The position numbers and the translations under genes are program-made. 64,000 nt of DNA from UBA1672 sp033851915 (GTDB lineage: Bacteria > Pseudomonadota > Alphaproteobacteria > Micavibrionales > Micavibrionaceae), in assembly GCA_033851915.1 (NCBI GenBank), contig JAWSVM010000001.1, positions 248,001 through 312,000 on the forward strand, in the 5' to 3' direction. Of the stretch, positions 41,739-50,993 are shown one piece after another (positions within the stretch are counted from its first letter, which is position 1; the number at the start of each line of letters is the position of its first letter). Below the pieces are notes generated by a model. The model searched no databases. It was not told where the DNA came from and saw only the letters and a program-made list of their open reading frames with translations.

Positions 41739-42620
41739 ATGAACGATATCAATATATTAATTGCCGAAGACAATGAAATTTCCCGTGAATTGATGAGCAG
41801 CATCCTCAGCACGCAGGGGTACAACATTATTCCTGCCTCTGATGGTGAAGCCGCCATAAATGCCACGAGAAAGCACACAATTGACCTTGCTTTGGTTGAT
41901 TTGAATATGGAGCCGAAGGGCGGTTTCGAGTTTGTAAAATACCTCGTCACAAATGGTATTAACTTACCCGTCGTTATTATCACCGCCGATGATTCTAGTG
42001 ATATCCTGATCCGCGCAAACGAACTTGGTGTCACGCGCGTTTTACAAAAGCCGGTGGAGCCGAATAGACTTATCAGCGTTGCTCAGCATGTTTTAAAACG
42101 CTATGGCCACAACATCAAAGCCATTGCCGTGACGAGCCACGACTTACGATATTCGCACGATCAGCTAATGCAACGCGCCATTGAGCTGGCCGAACGCAAT
42201 GCCAAAACAAAAAGAGGCGGCCCATTCGGCGCGGTGGTTACAGATGCGCAAGGCAAAATTTTAGGTGAAGGCACGAACGGCATTACATCACGCATTGATC
42301 CGACAGCGCACGCCGAAATTATGGCGATCAGGAAAGCTGCAGAAAAACTGGGACAAGCCGATTTGTCTGACTGTATTTTATATTGCTCCAGCGAACCGAC
42401 AATGATGGGGCAAGCCCTTATCATCAGCGTCGATATTAAGCATGTCTATTACGGGCTTAGCCATAAAGAGATCAATTCAATCCGCTCTCATGAGAATAAG
42501 GTGCGCGCTGAATTGGGTAATACACAGAAGCAAGAAACCCAATACACGCAAATCGGTCACGATGATGCCATGACCATGTTCGAACGCTGGCAGGCAATGG
42601 ATGATAAGCTAGAGGATTAA
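41739..42620 (+). CDS. Response regulator receiver fused to a deaminase-like domain lacking zinc cysteines
   Basis: 293 residues; ATG 41739 preferred over GTG 41730. Residues 1-125 are a complete receiver: acidic pair in AEDNE, phospho-acceptor D54, T82 and K104. Residues ~135-250 align with guanine/cytidine deaminases: GGPFGAVVTDAQGKILGEG and PTAHAEIMAIR with zinc His191 and catalytic Glu193. The second zinc motif, normally SCEPCPMC, reads SSEPTMMG, so both zinc cysteines are replaced (T221, G224). The domain is therefore probably a non-catalytic nucleotide or protein sensor. No kinase lies adjacent; an MCP gene is convergent. Confidence 0.85.
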   Translation: MNDINILIAEDNEISRELMSSILSTQGYNIIPASDGEAAINATRKHTIDLALVDLNMEPKGGFEFVKYLVTNGINLPVVIITADDSSDILIRANELGVTRVLQKPVEPNRLISVAQHVLKRYGHNIKAIAVTSHDLRYSHDQLMQRAIELAERNAKTKRGGPFGAVVTDAQGKILGEGTNGITSRIDPTAHAEIMAIRKAAEKLGQADLSDCILYCSSEPTMMGQALIISVDIKHVYYGLSHKEINSIRSHENKVRAELGNTQKQETQYTQIGHDDAMTMFERWQAMDDKLED

Positions 42621-42652
42621 ACGAACTCCGCCCCTTTAAAGTTAGAGAGGGA

Positions 42653-44809
42653 TCAACCGCCCCTAACTTGCTTAAGGAAATCATTAACAGCCTGATCCAG
42701 ACTATTTGACAAATCAGCAATATCATTCGCCGATGTCTTAAGCATTTGTGCAGCCTGCCCCGTTTCACCGGCAGCAACTTGAACGCCACCAATAACATCT
42801 GCAACCTGTTTAGCATTCTCGGATACACTGGCAATACTTCTAGTAATTTCCGAAATAACAGCATTTTGCTCTTCCACAGCGCCTGCTGTGCCTGTTGAAG
42901 CCTCGTCAATTTCAGAAATATTCTTGATAATTTCTTGCATCGCTACAACAGAGCCTTTAGTTGCGTCTTGAATTTCAGAAATTCTCTCTTCGATTTCATC
43001 TGTTTTTTGACTAGTTTCCGTTGCCAGTTTTTTAACTTCTTCCGCCACAACAGCAAAGCCCTTACCGGCCTCTCCCGCACGTGCAGCCTCAATCGTAGCA
43101 TTAAGCGCCAGCAGGTTTGTTTGGTTTGCAATATCGCGAATAGCAGCCACAACCTCACCAATATTATCAACTAGGTTATTCAATTGATCCACTTTTTCAC
43201 TGGTTGTCTGCGCCCCGGCTGAAGCCATCGTCGCCTTTGCCGCCACGTCGGTAATTTGTGTTGAAATTTCCTGCGCGCTCGCAGTCATTTCTTCCGTTGC
43301 GCCAGAAACCGTTGAAACATTTATACTTGTTTCCTCCGCGGCCTTTGCCACAGAATTACTAGACTCTTGCGTTTGGGATGCCGTTTTTTCCATAGCGGTA
43401 GACGCACCCTGTAGCTTTTCAGCAGCCTCAGCAAGATTTTGAATTGTCCCACCGACTTGCGCATCAAACTGATCAGCCATTTCTGTCATCAAGCGCTTTT
43501 TCTCTTCTTCCGCACGCTCTTCAGCCATGGCCTGTTCTTTTTGCAGTCTCTCGGCTTCCATGCCATTTTCTTTGAACACTTGCACTGATGCGGCCATTTG
43601 ACCGATTTCATCGCCACGCTCCACGCCCGGAATGCTAATGTTAAAATTATTTTTAGATAATTCACCCATCGCATCCGACATTTGTGTAATAGGTCTGGAG
43701 ATCGTCCGTGATGCCACCAAAGCAATTAACGCAATAACAATGATCACAAACAGCACCGAGACAGTGGCAGACATTTTCATATGATTGATAGGCTTCATCA
43801 CTTCCGCCTCATCAATTTCGGCCAGAATAATCCAGTTTGTGCCATGAAATTCAAGTGGCCCATAAGCGGAGAATACTGAAATCCCACGATAGTCCAGAAC
43901 GATGTGAACACCTTCTTCACCTGCCAAAGCCCGATCAACAGCAGTATCAGTAACTTGAACTTCTAGAATTGTAGATTCATCAGAAAAACGCGAGTCACTG
44001 CGCATAAACTTATCCTGCCCAACGATATAAGTTTCACCGGACTCGCCCATGCCTGCGGCCACCTGCATAACACCGTTAATACGTGCAATCGGCATTTGGA
44101 ACACCAAAACCCCTGCAAATTTCCCGTTATCATCAAGTATCGGTTGAGAAATAAAACTTGCCGCCGCGCCATGACTGGGCGCATAGGATTCAAAATCAAA
44201 GAATGCCTGATAATCCGCCATTGGATTATCGCGCGCAGCACGGAAGGCATTCCCAAGATCGCTATCTTTCCACTCACCTGTATTTAAATTCGTGGCATAA
44301 TCCAGCTCTTTAAAAACGGTATAAACCAAGTCACCATTAGGCGCGAAAAGGAAAATGTCGTAATAATCGCGCTGACGTAAAAAGTGACGGAACCAATGGT
44401 GATACTCTTTATGCACCTGACTATAGATAGAACCATCCTTTGCATAGTCTAGCTCTTCTTTTGAGCCCGTCGGGTTCGGATTATCGGTTATATATAATCT
44501 TTGAAGGATTTTTTCAGGATTACCTTGAGACTTCAACGCGTTCCAGCCATCCATAAAATCTAACAACGCATGGCGCGTATATTCAAGCTTTGATAAGGAG
44601 CTCAAATCTTGTTCGATCGAACCCAAATAATTACTTAGAGAATTAACGCGTGACGCCTGAAGGGCTACCAATTTTTCTTCTGCAGCATGAATTAAACTAC
44701 TCTGCGCCCTATTAATGGTGATAACACCCGTAATGACAGCCGATAAGATGGCAAGGCCAACAATTAAAAGTGGTAATTTTTGTGATATTTTAAGCGTTGC
44801 AAGACTCAC
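42653..44809 (-). CDS. Methyl-accepting chemotaxis protein with Cache sensor
   Basis: 718 residues. N-terminal membrane segment (~12-32), a periplasmic Cache-type sensor (about 35-330: DYYDIFLFAPNGDLVYTV, GVLVFQMPIARINGVM), a second membrane segment (~350-370), a HAMP domain (SRTISRPITQMSDAMGELSK) and a long signalling coiled coil with the conserved tip GEAGKGFAVVAEEVKKLA. It would sense a small extracellular ligand and control CheA. No other che genes lie nearby. The C-terminus has no CheR-docking pentapeptide (it ends QVRGG). Confidence 0.95.
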   Translation of the reverse strand: MSLATLKISQKLPLLIVGLAILSAVITGVITINRAQSSLIHAAEEKLVALQASRVNSLSNYLGSIEQDLSSLSKLEYTRHALLDFMDGWNALKSQGNPEKILQRLYITDNPNPTGSKEELDYAKDGSIYSQVHKEYHHWFRHFLRQRDYYDIFLFAPNGDLVYTVFKELDYATNLNTGEWKDSDLGNAFRAARDNPMADYQAFFDFESYAPSHGAAASFISQPILDDNGKFAGVLVFQMPIARINGVMQVAAGMGESGETYIVGQDKFMRSDSRFSDESTILEVQVTDTAVDRALAGEEGVHIVLDYRGISVFSAYGPLEFHGTNWIILAEIDEAEVMKPINHMKMSATVSVLFVIIVIALIALVASRTISRPITQMSDAMGELSKNNFNISIPGVERGDEIGQMAASVQVFKENGMEAERLQKEQAMAEERAEEEKKRLMTEMADQFDAQVGGTIQNLAEAAEKLQGASTAMEKTASQTQESSNSVAKAAEETSINVSTVSGATEEMTASAQEISTQITDVAAKATMASAGAQTTSEKVDQLNNLVDNIGEVVAAIRDIANQTNLLALNATIEAARAGEAGKGFAVVAEEVKKLATETSQKTDEIEERISEIQDATKGSVVAMQEIIKNISEIDEASTGTAGAVEEQNAVISEITRSIASVSENAKQVADVIGGVQVAAGETGQAAQMLKTSANDIADLSNSLDQAVNDFLKQVRGG

Positions 44810-44855
44810 AATTATAATCCTTCATTCAGAAAGTTAAACGTTAATTTTGTACGCA

Positions 44856-44901
44856 GAGAAAAAGCCGATACCCTCATGTACTCTGACAATCAGGATATCG
44901 G
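44856..44901 (-). terminator. Terminator of the TorF-like gene
   Basis: Read on the minus strand: CCGATATCCT pairs with AGGGTATCGG (one mismatch), followed by CTTTTTCTC. It lies 17 bases after the porin-like gene and before the MCP start. Confidence 0.75.
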
Positions 44902-44918
44902 AAATGAGTAATGTTAAT

Positions 44919-45647
44919 TTAAAAGCTTTTGGAAATTCCAAAAATGACACGAGAGTCACAACCATCAGCGCATTCGCCCGGCTCATCCAAATCTGTGTCT
45001 ATATACTGCAAAGAAAGATCGAAACCTTCTAGAGTATATCCTAAGCCAATAGACCAATCCATATAGTCCGGCACACCAAACGCCGCATTATCATCAATTT
45101 CTTGATATCCGACATGACCTGACAAAGTAAAGTCAGCAGGCAAAGGAACATCTACGCCCAAAGCATAATACTGCGCATCGCCACTACTACCGAAATAGTC
45201 CGGTGAATAATTGATTGAGGCCGTTGCAGAAAAGATGTCAAAGTCATAACCGATTGCCAAAGACCCTTCCCAGAAATCATAATCCAAAGAGCTGTCTGCG
45301 CCAGGATATGCATAATAAATAGCACCTAAATCATAGGTAATTCCTTTGAATTCACTGCTATAACCAGCGTAAATATCAACCTCTATATTGGCTTCATCGC
45401 CATCATTAAAGTTAACGTTTGATCCCCAAACGCCAGCATATAGACCGTTATTATGGGCAATATCAAAACCGCCCTGAATAGCTATATTTTCATTAGACTG
45501 GGCAATACCTCTAAAAGAGTATTGCGATACAAATCCTACATTTGCTGAAACTTCAGCATCCCAATCAGACATTGCTGCCTGTGCAGAAAATGGTGTAATG
45601 GCAAATGCAGAAAGCATCAGCGCCCTAATTAATCTCTTGTTTTTCAT
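44919..45647 (-). CDS. TorF-family putative porin
   Basis: 242 residues from the ATG at 45647 after GGAGAAAAATC; the frame extends further but without support. A signal peptide ends at SAQA. The mature part begins WDAEVSANVGFVSQYSFRGI, the signature of the TorF/Gcw_chp family (Phe-Arg-Gly-Ile at the second strand), continues through short repeated strands, and ends VIFGISKSF with a C-terminal Phe as in outer-membrane barrels. The two late Cys (CADGC) could form a loop disulfide. The substrate is unknown. Confidence 0.88.
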   Translation of the reverse strand: MKNKRLIRALMLSAFAITPFSAQAAMSDWDAEVSANVGFVSQYSFRGIAQSNENIAIQGGFDIAHNNGLYAGVWGSNVNFNDGDEANIEVDIYAGYSSEFKGITYDLGAIYYAYPGADSSLDYDFWEGSLAIGYDFDIFSATASINYSPDYFGSSGDAQYYALGVDVPLPADFTLSGHVGYQEIDDNAAFGVPDYMDWSIGLGYTLEGFDLSLQYIDTDLDEPGECADGCDSRVIFGISKSF

Positions 45648-45826
45648 AAGATTTTTCTCCGACTCATGTTCTATGATAGACGGAGAGGATAACAAAAATA
45701 CAGTAGCATGCATAGCCCCGACAATATCTTGCTTAAAAGTTATTCAGATAAACCAGAGTGACATAAAACGTATCTAAAACTTCAACGAGATGCATTAAGG
45801 CATTACAAATACGGATGATTAAGGGC

Positions 45827-46252
45827 CTATTTCTTATAAATCAAAGAAAAAATAACCCCAAGTCCAAGGACTTCAAAAAATGTGCCGCAAAACCATAATA
45901 CAGCCAAGTTCAACGGGATTGGAAGATACGGATAGATGCCAAACTGCGCCGCGCCCAAAACAAGCCCCAAAGCCATGCCAAAACGCACACCTTCACCCAC
46001 GCCTGTGCCTTCAAAATTGCGTGTAAACACATAAGCAAGAGTAATAACAAAGGCAAGCTGACACGCCATAGCTATAGGGAAAAACGCCTGCATTTCATCC
46101 AGTCCACGCCATAAATGTGCTGTGGCTTCATATTGATCAGCCAACAACACGCCGTGAAGCACGAAATCATATCCAAAGACAAATGCAAAACCGATGAGGG
46201 TCATGCTCCAAAATCGTATAATATTCACACCAGTAATCGGGCAATTTTTCAT
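45827..46252 (-). CDS. Four-helix membrane protein, unrecognised
   Basis: 141 residues with four hydrophobic segments (IRFWSMTLIGFAFVFGYDFV, IAMACQLAFVITLAYVF, FGMALGLVLGAAQFGIYPYL, AVLWFCGTFFEVLGLGVIF). The loop after the first helix contains DFVLHGVLLADQYEATAHLW. It might be an integral membrane protein of the DUF1761/DUF2938 type, but the match is not certain. It is monocistronic between the porin and the RidA gene. Confidence 0.6.
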   Translation of the reverse strand: MKNCPITGVNIIRFWSMTLIGFAFVFGYDFVLHGVLLADQYEATAHLWRGLDEMQAFFPIAMACQLAFVITLAYVFTRNFEGTGVGEGVRFGMALGLVLGAAQFGIYPYLPIPLNLAVLWFCGTFFEVLGLGVIFSLIYKK

Positions 46253-46285
46253 AGCAAAACATCCTTTATTGTTCAGATTTTAATT

Positions 46286-46747
46286 TTAAACCAACTCGAA
46301 TATGGCATCAATTTCAACAGCAACACCAAGCGGCAATGACGGCGCACCAACTGCAAATCGTGCATGCTTGCCCGCATCCCCCATCACATCGGCAATCAGA
46401 TTAGATGCGCCGTTAATCACAATAGGCTGATCCGTAAAATCAGGTGTGCAATTCACAAACCCGCCCAACTTCACACAACGCGCAACCTTTGACCAATCAC
46501 CGCCGACTGCGTCATTCACTTGCGCCAGAATATTCAACGCGCAGGCCTGCGCCGCTTGTGCGCCATTTTCCACGCTTACAGTATCGCCAACGCGACCTAA
46601 ATGCATTTTCTCACCATTTAAGAAAGGGATTTGCCCGGACACAAAAATTGTCTTACCTGAAACAACATATGGCACATAGTTTGCCGCCGGAGCCGCTACC
46701 GTTGGAAGGGACAAGCCCAAATCTTGTAGCCTTGTTTGAATATTCAT
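46286..46747 (-). CDS. RidA/YjgF-family protein
   Basis: 153 residues from the ATG at 46747, chosen for AAAGGGTAAAACGT before it; an in-frame start at 46774 is possible. It resembles the RidA-like subgroup with a longer N-terminus: NYVPYVVSGKTIFVSGQIPF, a conserved GDWSKVARCVKLGGFVNCTP and LPLGVAVEIDAIFEL at the end. The catalytic Arg of enamine/imine deaminases, normally at RxxxxV, is not clearly kept, so the deaminase activity is uncertain. Divergent from the NDUFA12 gene, 79 bases apart. Confidence 0.85.
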   Translation of the reverse strand: MNIQTRLQDLGLSLPTVAAPAANYVPYVVSGKTIFVSGQIPFLNGEKMHLGRVGDTVSVENGAQAAQACALNILAQVNDAVGGDWSKVARCVKLGGFVNCTPDFTDQPIVINGASNLIADVMGDAGKHARFAVGAPSLPLGVAVEIDAIFELV

Positions 46748-46826
46748 ACGTTTTACCCTTTCAGATTCATTCATCCTCTGCCATAATCGCAGCGAAATTA
46801 TAATTCGCAACAAGAAAATACAGATT

Positions 46827-47222
46827 ATGGGACTATTAAGCTTTTTCGGTGTTTTATCTCCGGCGCATATTTCACTTTTTACCCTCACAGCGCGCGGTAA
46901 AAAAATTGGCACCGATCAACTCGGCAATGTTTATCATGAAGCCGCACCCAGAAAAGGCTATAAGCGTCCGCGCCGTTGGGTCATCTATAAAGACGCGCCC
47001 GAGGCGAGTAACATTCCCCCTGAATGGCATGGCTGGATACACCATCAAACAAATATAGTACCAAGCGAAGACAGCCCGTCATACCGCAGACCGTGGCAAA
47101 AGCCGCACCTTGCCAATATGACAGGCACCAATCAGGCCTATCGTCCGCCGGGGCATATCCTTTCGGGTGGAAAGCGCGATAAGGTCTCCAGCGATTACGA
47201 AGCATGGACGCCACCTGAATAG
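46827..47222 (+). CDS. NDUFA12-type NADH:ubiquinone oxidoreductase accessory subunit
   Basis: 131 residues. The core has GTDQLGNVYHE, RPRRWVIYKDAPEASNIPPE, then WHGWIHHQTN and RRPWQKPHLANMTGTNQAYR, matching the family of the mitochondrial complex I subunit NDUFA12/B17.2. Among bacteria this protein is nearly limited to alphaproteobacteria and is one of the better taxonomic clues in the window. It precedes mlaD, a frequent neighbour in alphaproteobacteria. Confidence 0.95.
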   Translation: MGLLSFFGVLSPAHISLFTLTARGKKIGTDQLGNVYHEAAPRKGYKRPRRWVIYKDAPEASNIPPEWHGWIHHQTNIVPSEDSPSYRRPWQKPHLANMTGTNQAYRPPGHILSGGKRDKVSSDYEAWTPPE

Positions 47223-47322
47223 AATAAGTTCAAGATAACTCAGCCATGGCGTGGTTAGATACTTTACCGCACTATGGACTCATGCTACCTCTAGTTAAGA
47301 AAAATAGACTGAAGAGAAAAAT

Positions 47323-47781
47323 ATGAAACGCAGTATAGCAGAAACAATATTAGGCGCCGTTGTGATTGCAACCTCCGGCCTTTTCCTGATGTACAGTATA
47401 GAAACCGCAGATGTTGGCAAGATAGATGGCTATAACATCACGGCTGATTTCTCTAATGTTGGCGGACTGAAGGCCGGTGACAGCGTTCAAATCAGCGGTG
47501 TAAAGGTTGGCTCAGTCGCCAGCATAGAGCTTGTCCCTGAAACATATTTAGCGCGCGTTCATATCAATATTCGCAGCGGCTATGAGCTACCGACAGATAC
47601 AGCTGCCCTGATCAGCAGTGAAAGCTTGCTTGGCGGCCTTTATATGTCATTAGAGCCGGGCGCAGATGAAGAGTTCATCGAAAATGGCGGCAGTATCCAA
47701 TACACCCAAGCCCCACAAAATCTGGAGCAACTGCTCGGTCAATTTATTTTCAGTATGCAAGATGACAAAACAGAGAAGTAA
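47323..47781 (+). CDS. mlaD: Outer membrane lipid asymmetry protein MlaD
   Basis: 152 residues. One N-terminal membrane helix (~8-26) then a single MCE domain: YNITADFSNVGGLKAGDSVQ, VGSVASIELVPETYLARVH and SESLLGGLYMSLEPGADEEF. It binds phospholipid and links to the inner-membrane MlaFEB transporter. The other mla genes are not adjacent. The DUF2155 gene overlaps its end. Confidence 0.95.
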   Translation: MKRSIAETILGAVVIATSGLFLMYSIETADVGKIDGYNITADFSNVGGLKAGDSVQISGVKVGSVASIELVPETYLARVHINIRSGYELPTDTAALISSESLLGGLYMSLEPGADEEFIENGGSIQYTQAPQNLEQLLGQFIFSMQDDKTEK

Positions 47782-48250
47782 GCGCTGGCGCATCCTGTTT
47801 TGCGTTCTACTTTCTATGGGTATAGGCACGCCCACATTTGCCTTTGCCCGCGACATGACCGAATATCCACGCGTCAAACTGCAATCGCTTGATAAAGTCA
47901 CCGCACACACCATGACCTTCGAAGCCAAAGTCGGCAGCACCCTGAAATTCGGCCCGCTTTATATGAAAGTGCAATCTTGCCAGAAATCCTCGCCAATTGA
48001 CGAACCTGAATCCGCCGCCTTTATACAAATCTGGGAAGGCGAGACCAGCGAGACTGCGGAATGGGTTTTTAGTGGCTGGATGTTTGCGTCCTCCCCCGGT
48101 CTATCCCCTATGGATCACCCGATTTACGATGTTTGGGTTATCGATTGCTTAGGTGAGGCAGAAAAAGAAACGACAGAGGAAAGTGAAGAACCATCCGGCG
48201 ATGAGATCTCTCCCGAAACAACACCAGATCAAGGTGACACGCTGGAATAA
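47762..48250 (+). CDS. DUF2155-family periplasmic protein
   Basis: 162 residues from the ATG at 47762; a longer frame upstream overlaps mlaD without a ribosome-binding site. Signal peptide (RILFCVLLSMGIGTPTFAFA). The core has KVTAHTMTFEAKVGSTLKFG, VQSCQKSSPIDEPESAAFIQ and GWMFASSPGLSPMDHPIYDV and VIDC, the DUF2155 pattern with a Cys pair. The tail of ~35 residues is acidic. The family is common in alphaproteobacteria; function unknown. It overlaps mlaD by 20 bases. Confidence 0.9.
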   Translation: MTKQRSKRWRILFCVLLSMGIGTPTFAFARDMTEYPRVKLQSLDKVTAHTMTFEAKVGSTLKFGPLYMKVQSCQKSSPIDEPESAAFIQIWEGETSETAEWVFSGWMFASSPGLSPMDHPIYDVWVIDCLGEAEKETTEESEEPSGDEISPETTPDQGDTLE

Positions 48251-48257
48251 TTTTAGC

Positions 48258-48923
48258 TTAAGCGTTCAATTCCAAATATTGCACCATCAATGCCCGCTCA
48301 CTCATATCCGTAGAATCAAACCGACAAGCGAGTGATAGAACCAACTCCAGCTTCTCCATATAATCCTGATGAGACACCTCATACACGCCGAACTGCTCCA
48401 GATGGTCATTGGTGAATTGCGTATCCAAAATCTGATACCCAGCCTGACTGAGGCGCGCTACCAAATGCACCAACGCAACCTTGCTGGCATCGCGCGCGGT
48501 TGAGAACATACTCTCACCAAAGAACGCGCCGCCCAAAGCAATGCCGTAAAGCCCGCCAACCATTTTATCCTCCTGCCAGCATTCTATAGAATGGGCATAG
48601 CCCTTGGCATGGAGCGCACAATACGCGGTTAGAATTTCTGTGTTAATCCATGTCTCGCTACGGCTATCCGTTACAATCGCACACGCTTTCATAACGCCTT
48701 CAAAATCAGTATTGATACGAATGTCATAGGGCTTCCCGCCGATTTTCATCTGGCGGACAGTCTTCCTTAAACGACGCGGGATATGCATAGCAGAAATAGA
48801 AAGCTGCCCCCGCATTTCAGGGCAATACCAATGCACTTCGGGGTTATCCGCACCTTGCGCCATCGGGAATAAGCCTTGCGAATAGGCCGCCAACAGAATA
48901 TCGGGTGTCAGTATAACTTGCAT
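48258..48923 (-). CDS. aat: Leucyl/phenylalanyl-tRNA--protein transferase
   Basis: 221 residues. Typical blocks are LLAAYSQGLFPMAQGADNPE, VHWYCPEMRGQLSI, HSIECWQEDKMVGGLYGIAL and FGESMFS, then LDTQFTNDHLEQFG. It adds Leu or Phe to N-terminal Lys or Arg, creating the signal read by ClpS. It is last in a long minus-strand run and 33 bases after accC. Confidence 0.97.
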   Translation of the reverse strand: MQVILTPDILLAAYSQGLFPMAQGADNPEVHWYCPEMRGQLSISAMHIPRRLRKTVRQMKIGGKPYDIRINTDFEGVMKACAIVTDSRSETWINTEILTAYCALHAKGYAHSIECWQEDKMVGGLYGIALGGAFFGESMFSTARDASKVALVHLVARLSQAGYQILDTQFTNDHLEQFGVYEVSHQDYMEKLELVLSLACRFDSTDMSERALMVQYLELNA

Positions 48924-48956
48924 GGATTACACTATGCCGTAAAGAAAAGAGGCAGG

Positions 48957-50321
48957 CTACTCTTCAGCGTGTTTATTTGCTAATTTTTCGGCCAGTTTAT
49001 TCTCAAGCCACTGGATTGTGTATTCACCTGATATAAATTCAGGTTGCTCTATAATCCATTCATGTAAGGGCAGCGTTGTTTTCACGCCTTCAACAACAGT
49101 TTCGCGAATCGCGCGGGACAAACGTCTGATGCACTCTTCACGATTACGGCCATGAACAATCAACTTCCCGATCATCGAGTCATAATAAGGTGGTATTGAA
49201 TAGCCGCCATATATCGCACTGTCAAAGCGCACGCCCAAACCACCGGGCGCATGAAAACGTGTGATCGTGCCGGGCGACGGCACAAACGTATCAGGGTCTT
49301 CCGCATTAATACGGATTTCGATGGCATGTCCGCGGAAACGGAAACCATTTTTATTAACCGTCAATGGCTCACCCGCTGCAACGCGGATTTGCTCGGCAAT
49401 CAAATCAATACCGGTAATCATTTCGGTCACCGGATGTTCAACTTGAATACGGGTATTCATTTCCATGAAGTAAAATTTGCCATTTTCAAACAGGAACTCA
49501 ATCGTCCCCGCGCCAAGATAACCAAGATTACGCACCATATCAGCAGATAATTTGCCAATCTCTTCGCGTTGTTCCTGCGTTAGGATCGGTGAAGGGCCTT
49601 CCTCAAGCAATTTTTGGTGGCGACGCTGGATCGAGCAATCACGCTCGCCCAAATGGATGGCATTCCCGTGAGAATCACCAAAAACCTGAATTTCAATGTG
49701 GCGGGGATTGGTAAGATATTTTTCAATATAAACCGTATCATCGCCAAAATTCGCTTTAGCTTCAATACGCGCGGTATGATAGGCCTCAACAAAATCTTCT
49801 GCGGCAGTCACAACCTGCATACCTTTACCACCGCCGCCGCTGGCCGCTTTGATGATAATAGGGAAGCCCATATCAATGGATGTTTGCAAGCCATCTTCTG
49901 CGCTTTCAACACCGCCTTCTGATCCCGGAACAACAGGCAAGCCAAGCGCATCAACCGTTTGCTTTGCGCGCACTTTATCGCCCATTTGTTCAATATGATC
50001 GGCAGACGGGCCAATAAAGGTAAAGCCGTGCTCTTCAACCATCCGCGCGAATTGTGCGTTTTCTGATAAGAACCCATAGCCTGGATGAATAGCATCCACC
50101 CCCGTCAAAGACGCCGCCGTTAAAATCGCAGGAATATTAAGATAGCTGTCTTTGCTCGCAGGCGGCCCGATACAAACAGACTCATCAGCCAAACGTACGG
50201 CCATAGAGCTGGCATCAGCGGTGGAATGAACGACAACGGTGCCTATCTCCATCTCACGACAAGCGCGAATAATACGAAGGGCGATTTCACCACGGTTGGC
50301 AATCAAAACTTTCTTAAACAT
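48957..50321 (-). CDS. accC: Acetyl-CoA carboxylase biotin carboxylase subunit
   Basis: 454 residues. MFKKVLIANRGEIALRIIRA at the start, the ATP-grasp glycine loop ASGGGGKGMQVV, ERDCSIQRRHQK and MEMNTRIQVEHPVTE are all present. It carboxylates the biotin of AccB with bicarbonate and ATP in the first step of fatty acid synthesis. It follows accB on the same strand after a 134-base gap. Confidence 0.98.
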   Translation of the reverse strand: MFKKVLIANRGEIALRIIRACREMEIGTVVVHSTADASSMAVRLADESVCIGPPASKDSYLNIPAILTAASLTGVDAIHPGYGFLSENAQFARMVEEHGFTFIGPSADHIEQMGDKVRAKQTVDALGLPVVPGSEGGVESAEDGLQTSIDMGFPIIIKAASGGGGKGMQVVTAAEDFVEAYHTARIEAKANFGDDTVYIEKYLTNPRHIEIQVFGDSHGNAIHLGERDCSIQRRHQKLLEEGPSPILTQEQREEIGKLSADMVRNLGYLGAGTIEFLFENGKFYFMEMNTRIQVEHPVTEMITGIDLIAEQIRVAAGEPLTVNKNGFRFRGHAIEIRINAEDPDTFVPSPGTITRFHAPGGLGVRFDSAIYGGYSIPPYYDSMIGKLIVHGRNREECIRRLSRAIRETVVEGVKTTLPLHEWIIEQPEFISGEYTIQWLENKLAEKLANKHAEE

Positions 50322-50455
50322 AAATATTTATCCATCTACTTATCTGGCTATTTATCAGGATCATCGTTACTCGCATCTTCACGTATAAGCTATACGCTTC
50401 GTCACTTATGCCTTGTCCGGACAAAAATACGAATAAATATGAACCGAGCTTTTAA

Positions 50456-50905
50456 TCATTCAATCACTAACAGGACATCACCAAATTCAATTGGTTGTGC
50501 ATTTTCAACCAGAACTTGGATTACAGTACCGGATTTTTCGGCCTTAATCGGGTTCATAACCTTCATCGCCTCAATAATCAGCAATGTATCGCCTGCATTA
50601 ACGTTATCACCCTTTTTCACAAAAGCCGGTGATTCAGGGTCGGCTTGTAAATACGCCGTACCAACCATCGGAGATTTCACAGCCCCTGGGTGCGCCGAAG
50701 CAACATTCGCAGGTGCATCCATATTTGCTTTTTGTGGAACGGCAGGGTCAGAAGGCATCGCTGCAGCAACGCCGCCGCCAGCAATAATCGTATTGCCCTT
50801 ACTTACGCGGATAGATTTTTCGCCATCGGCGACCTCTATTTCGGTTAAGCCTGTTTCATCTAGTAAACCTGCGAGTTCTTTGATCGCATCTGAGTCAATT
50901 TTCAT
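50456..50905 (-). CDS. accB: Acetyl-CoA carboxylase biotin carrier protein
   Basis: 149 residues. The biotinyl domain has EAMKVMNPIKAE with Lys115 as the biotin site, flanked by APLVGTAYLQ-like and GDTLLIIEAM strands; the thumb region follows. The N-terminal helix DSDAIKELAGLLDETGLTEI is typical. A proline/alanine-rich linker joins the two parts. It carries biotin between AccC and the carboxyltransferase. Confidence 0.97.
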   Translation of the reverse strand: MKIDSDAIKELAGLLDETGLTEIEVADGEKSIRVSKGNTIIAGGGVAAAMPSDPAVPQKANMDAPANVASAHPGAVKSPMVGTAYLQADPESPAFVKKGDNVNAGDTLLIIEAMKVMNPIKAEKSGTVIQVLVENAQPIEFGDVLLVIE

Positions 50906-50993
50906 CGATAAATCTTATTGTTATTAACATTGTGTTTTATTTTAAGTATCTGAATACAAAAGTTGAAGTAGAATGTCAAAGCATACGAGACTT

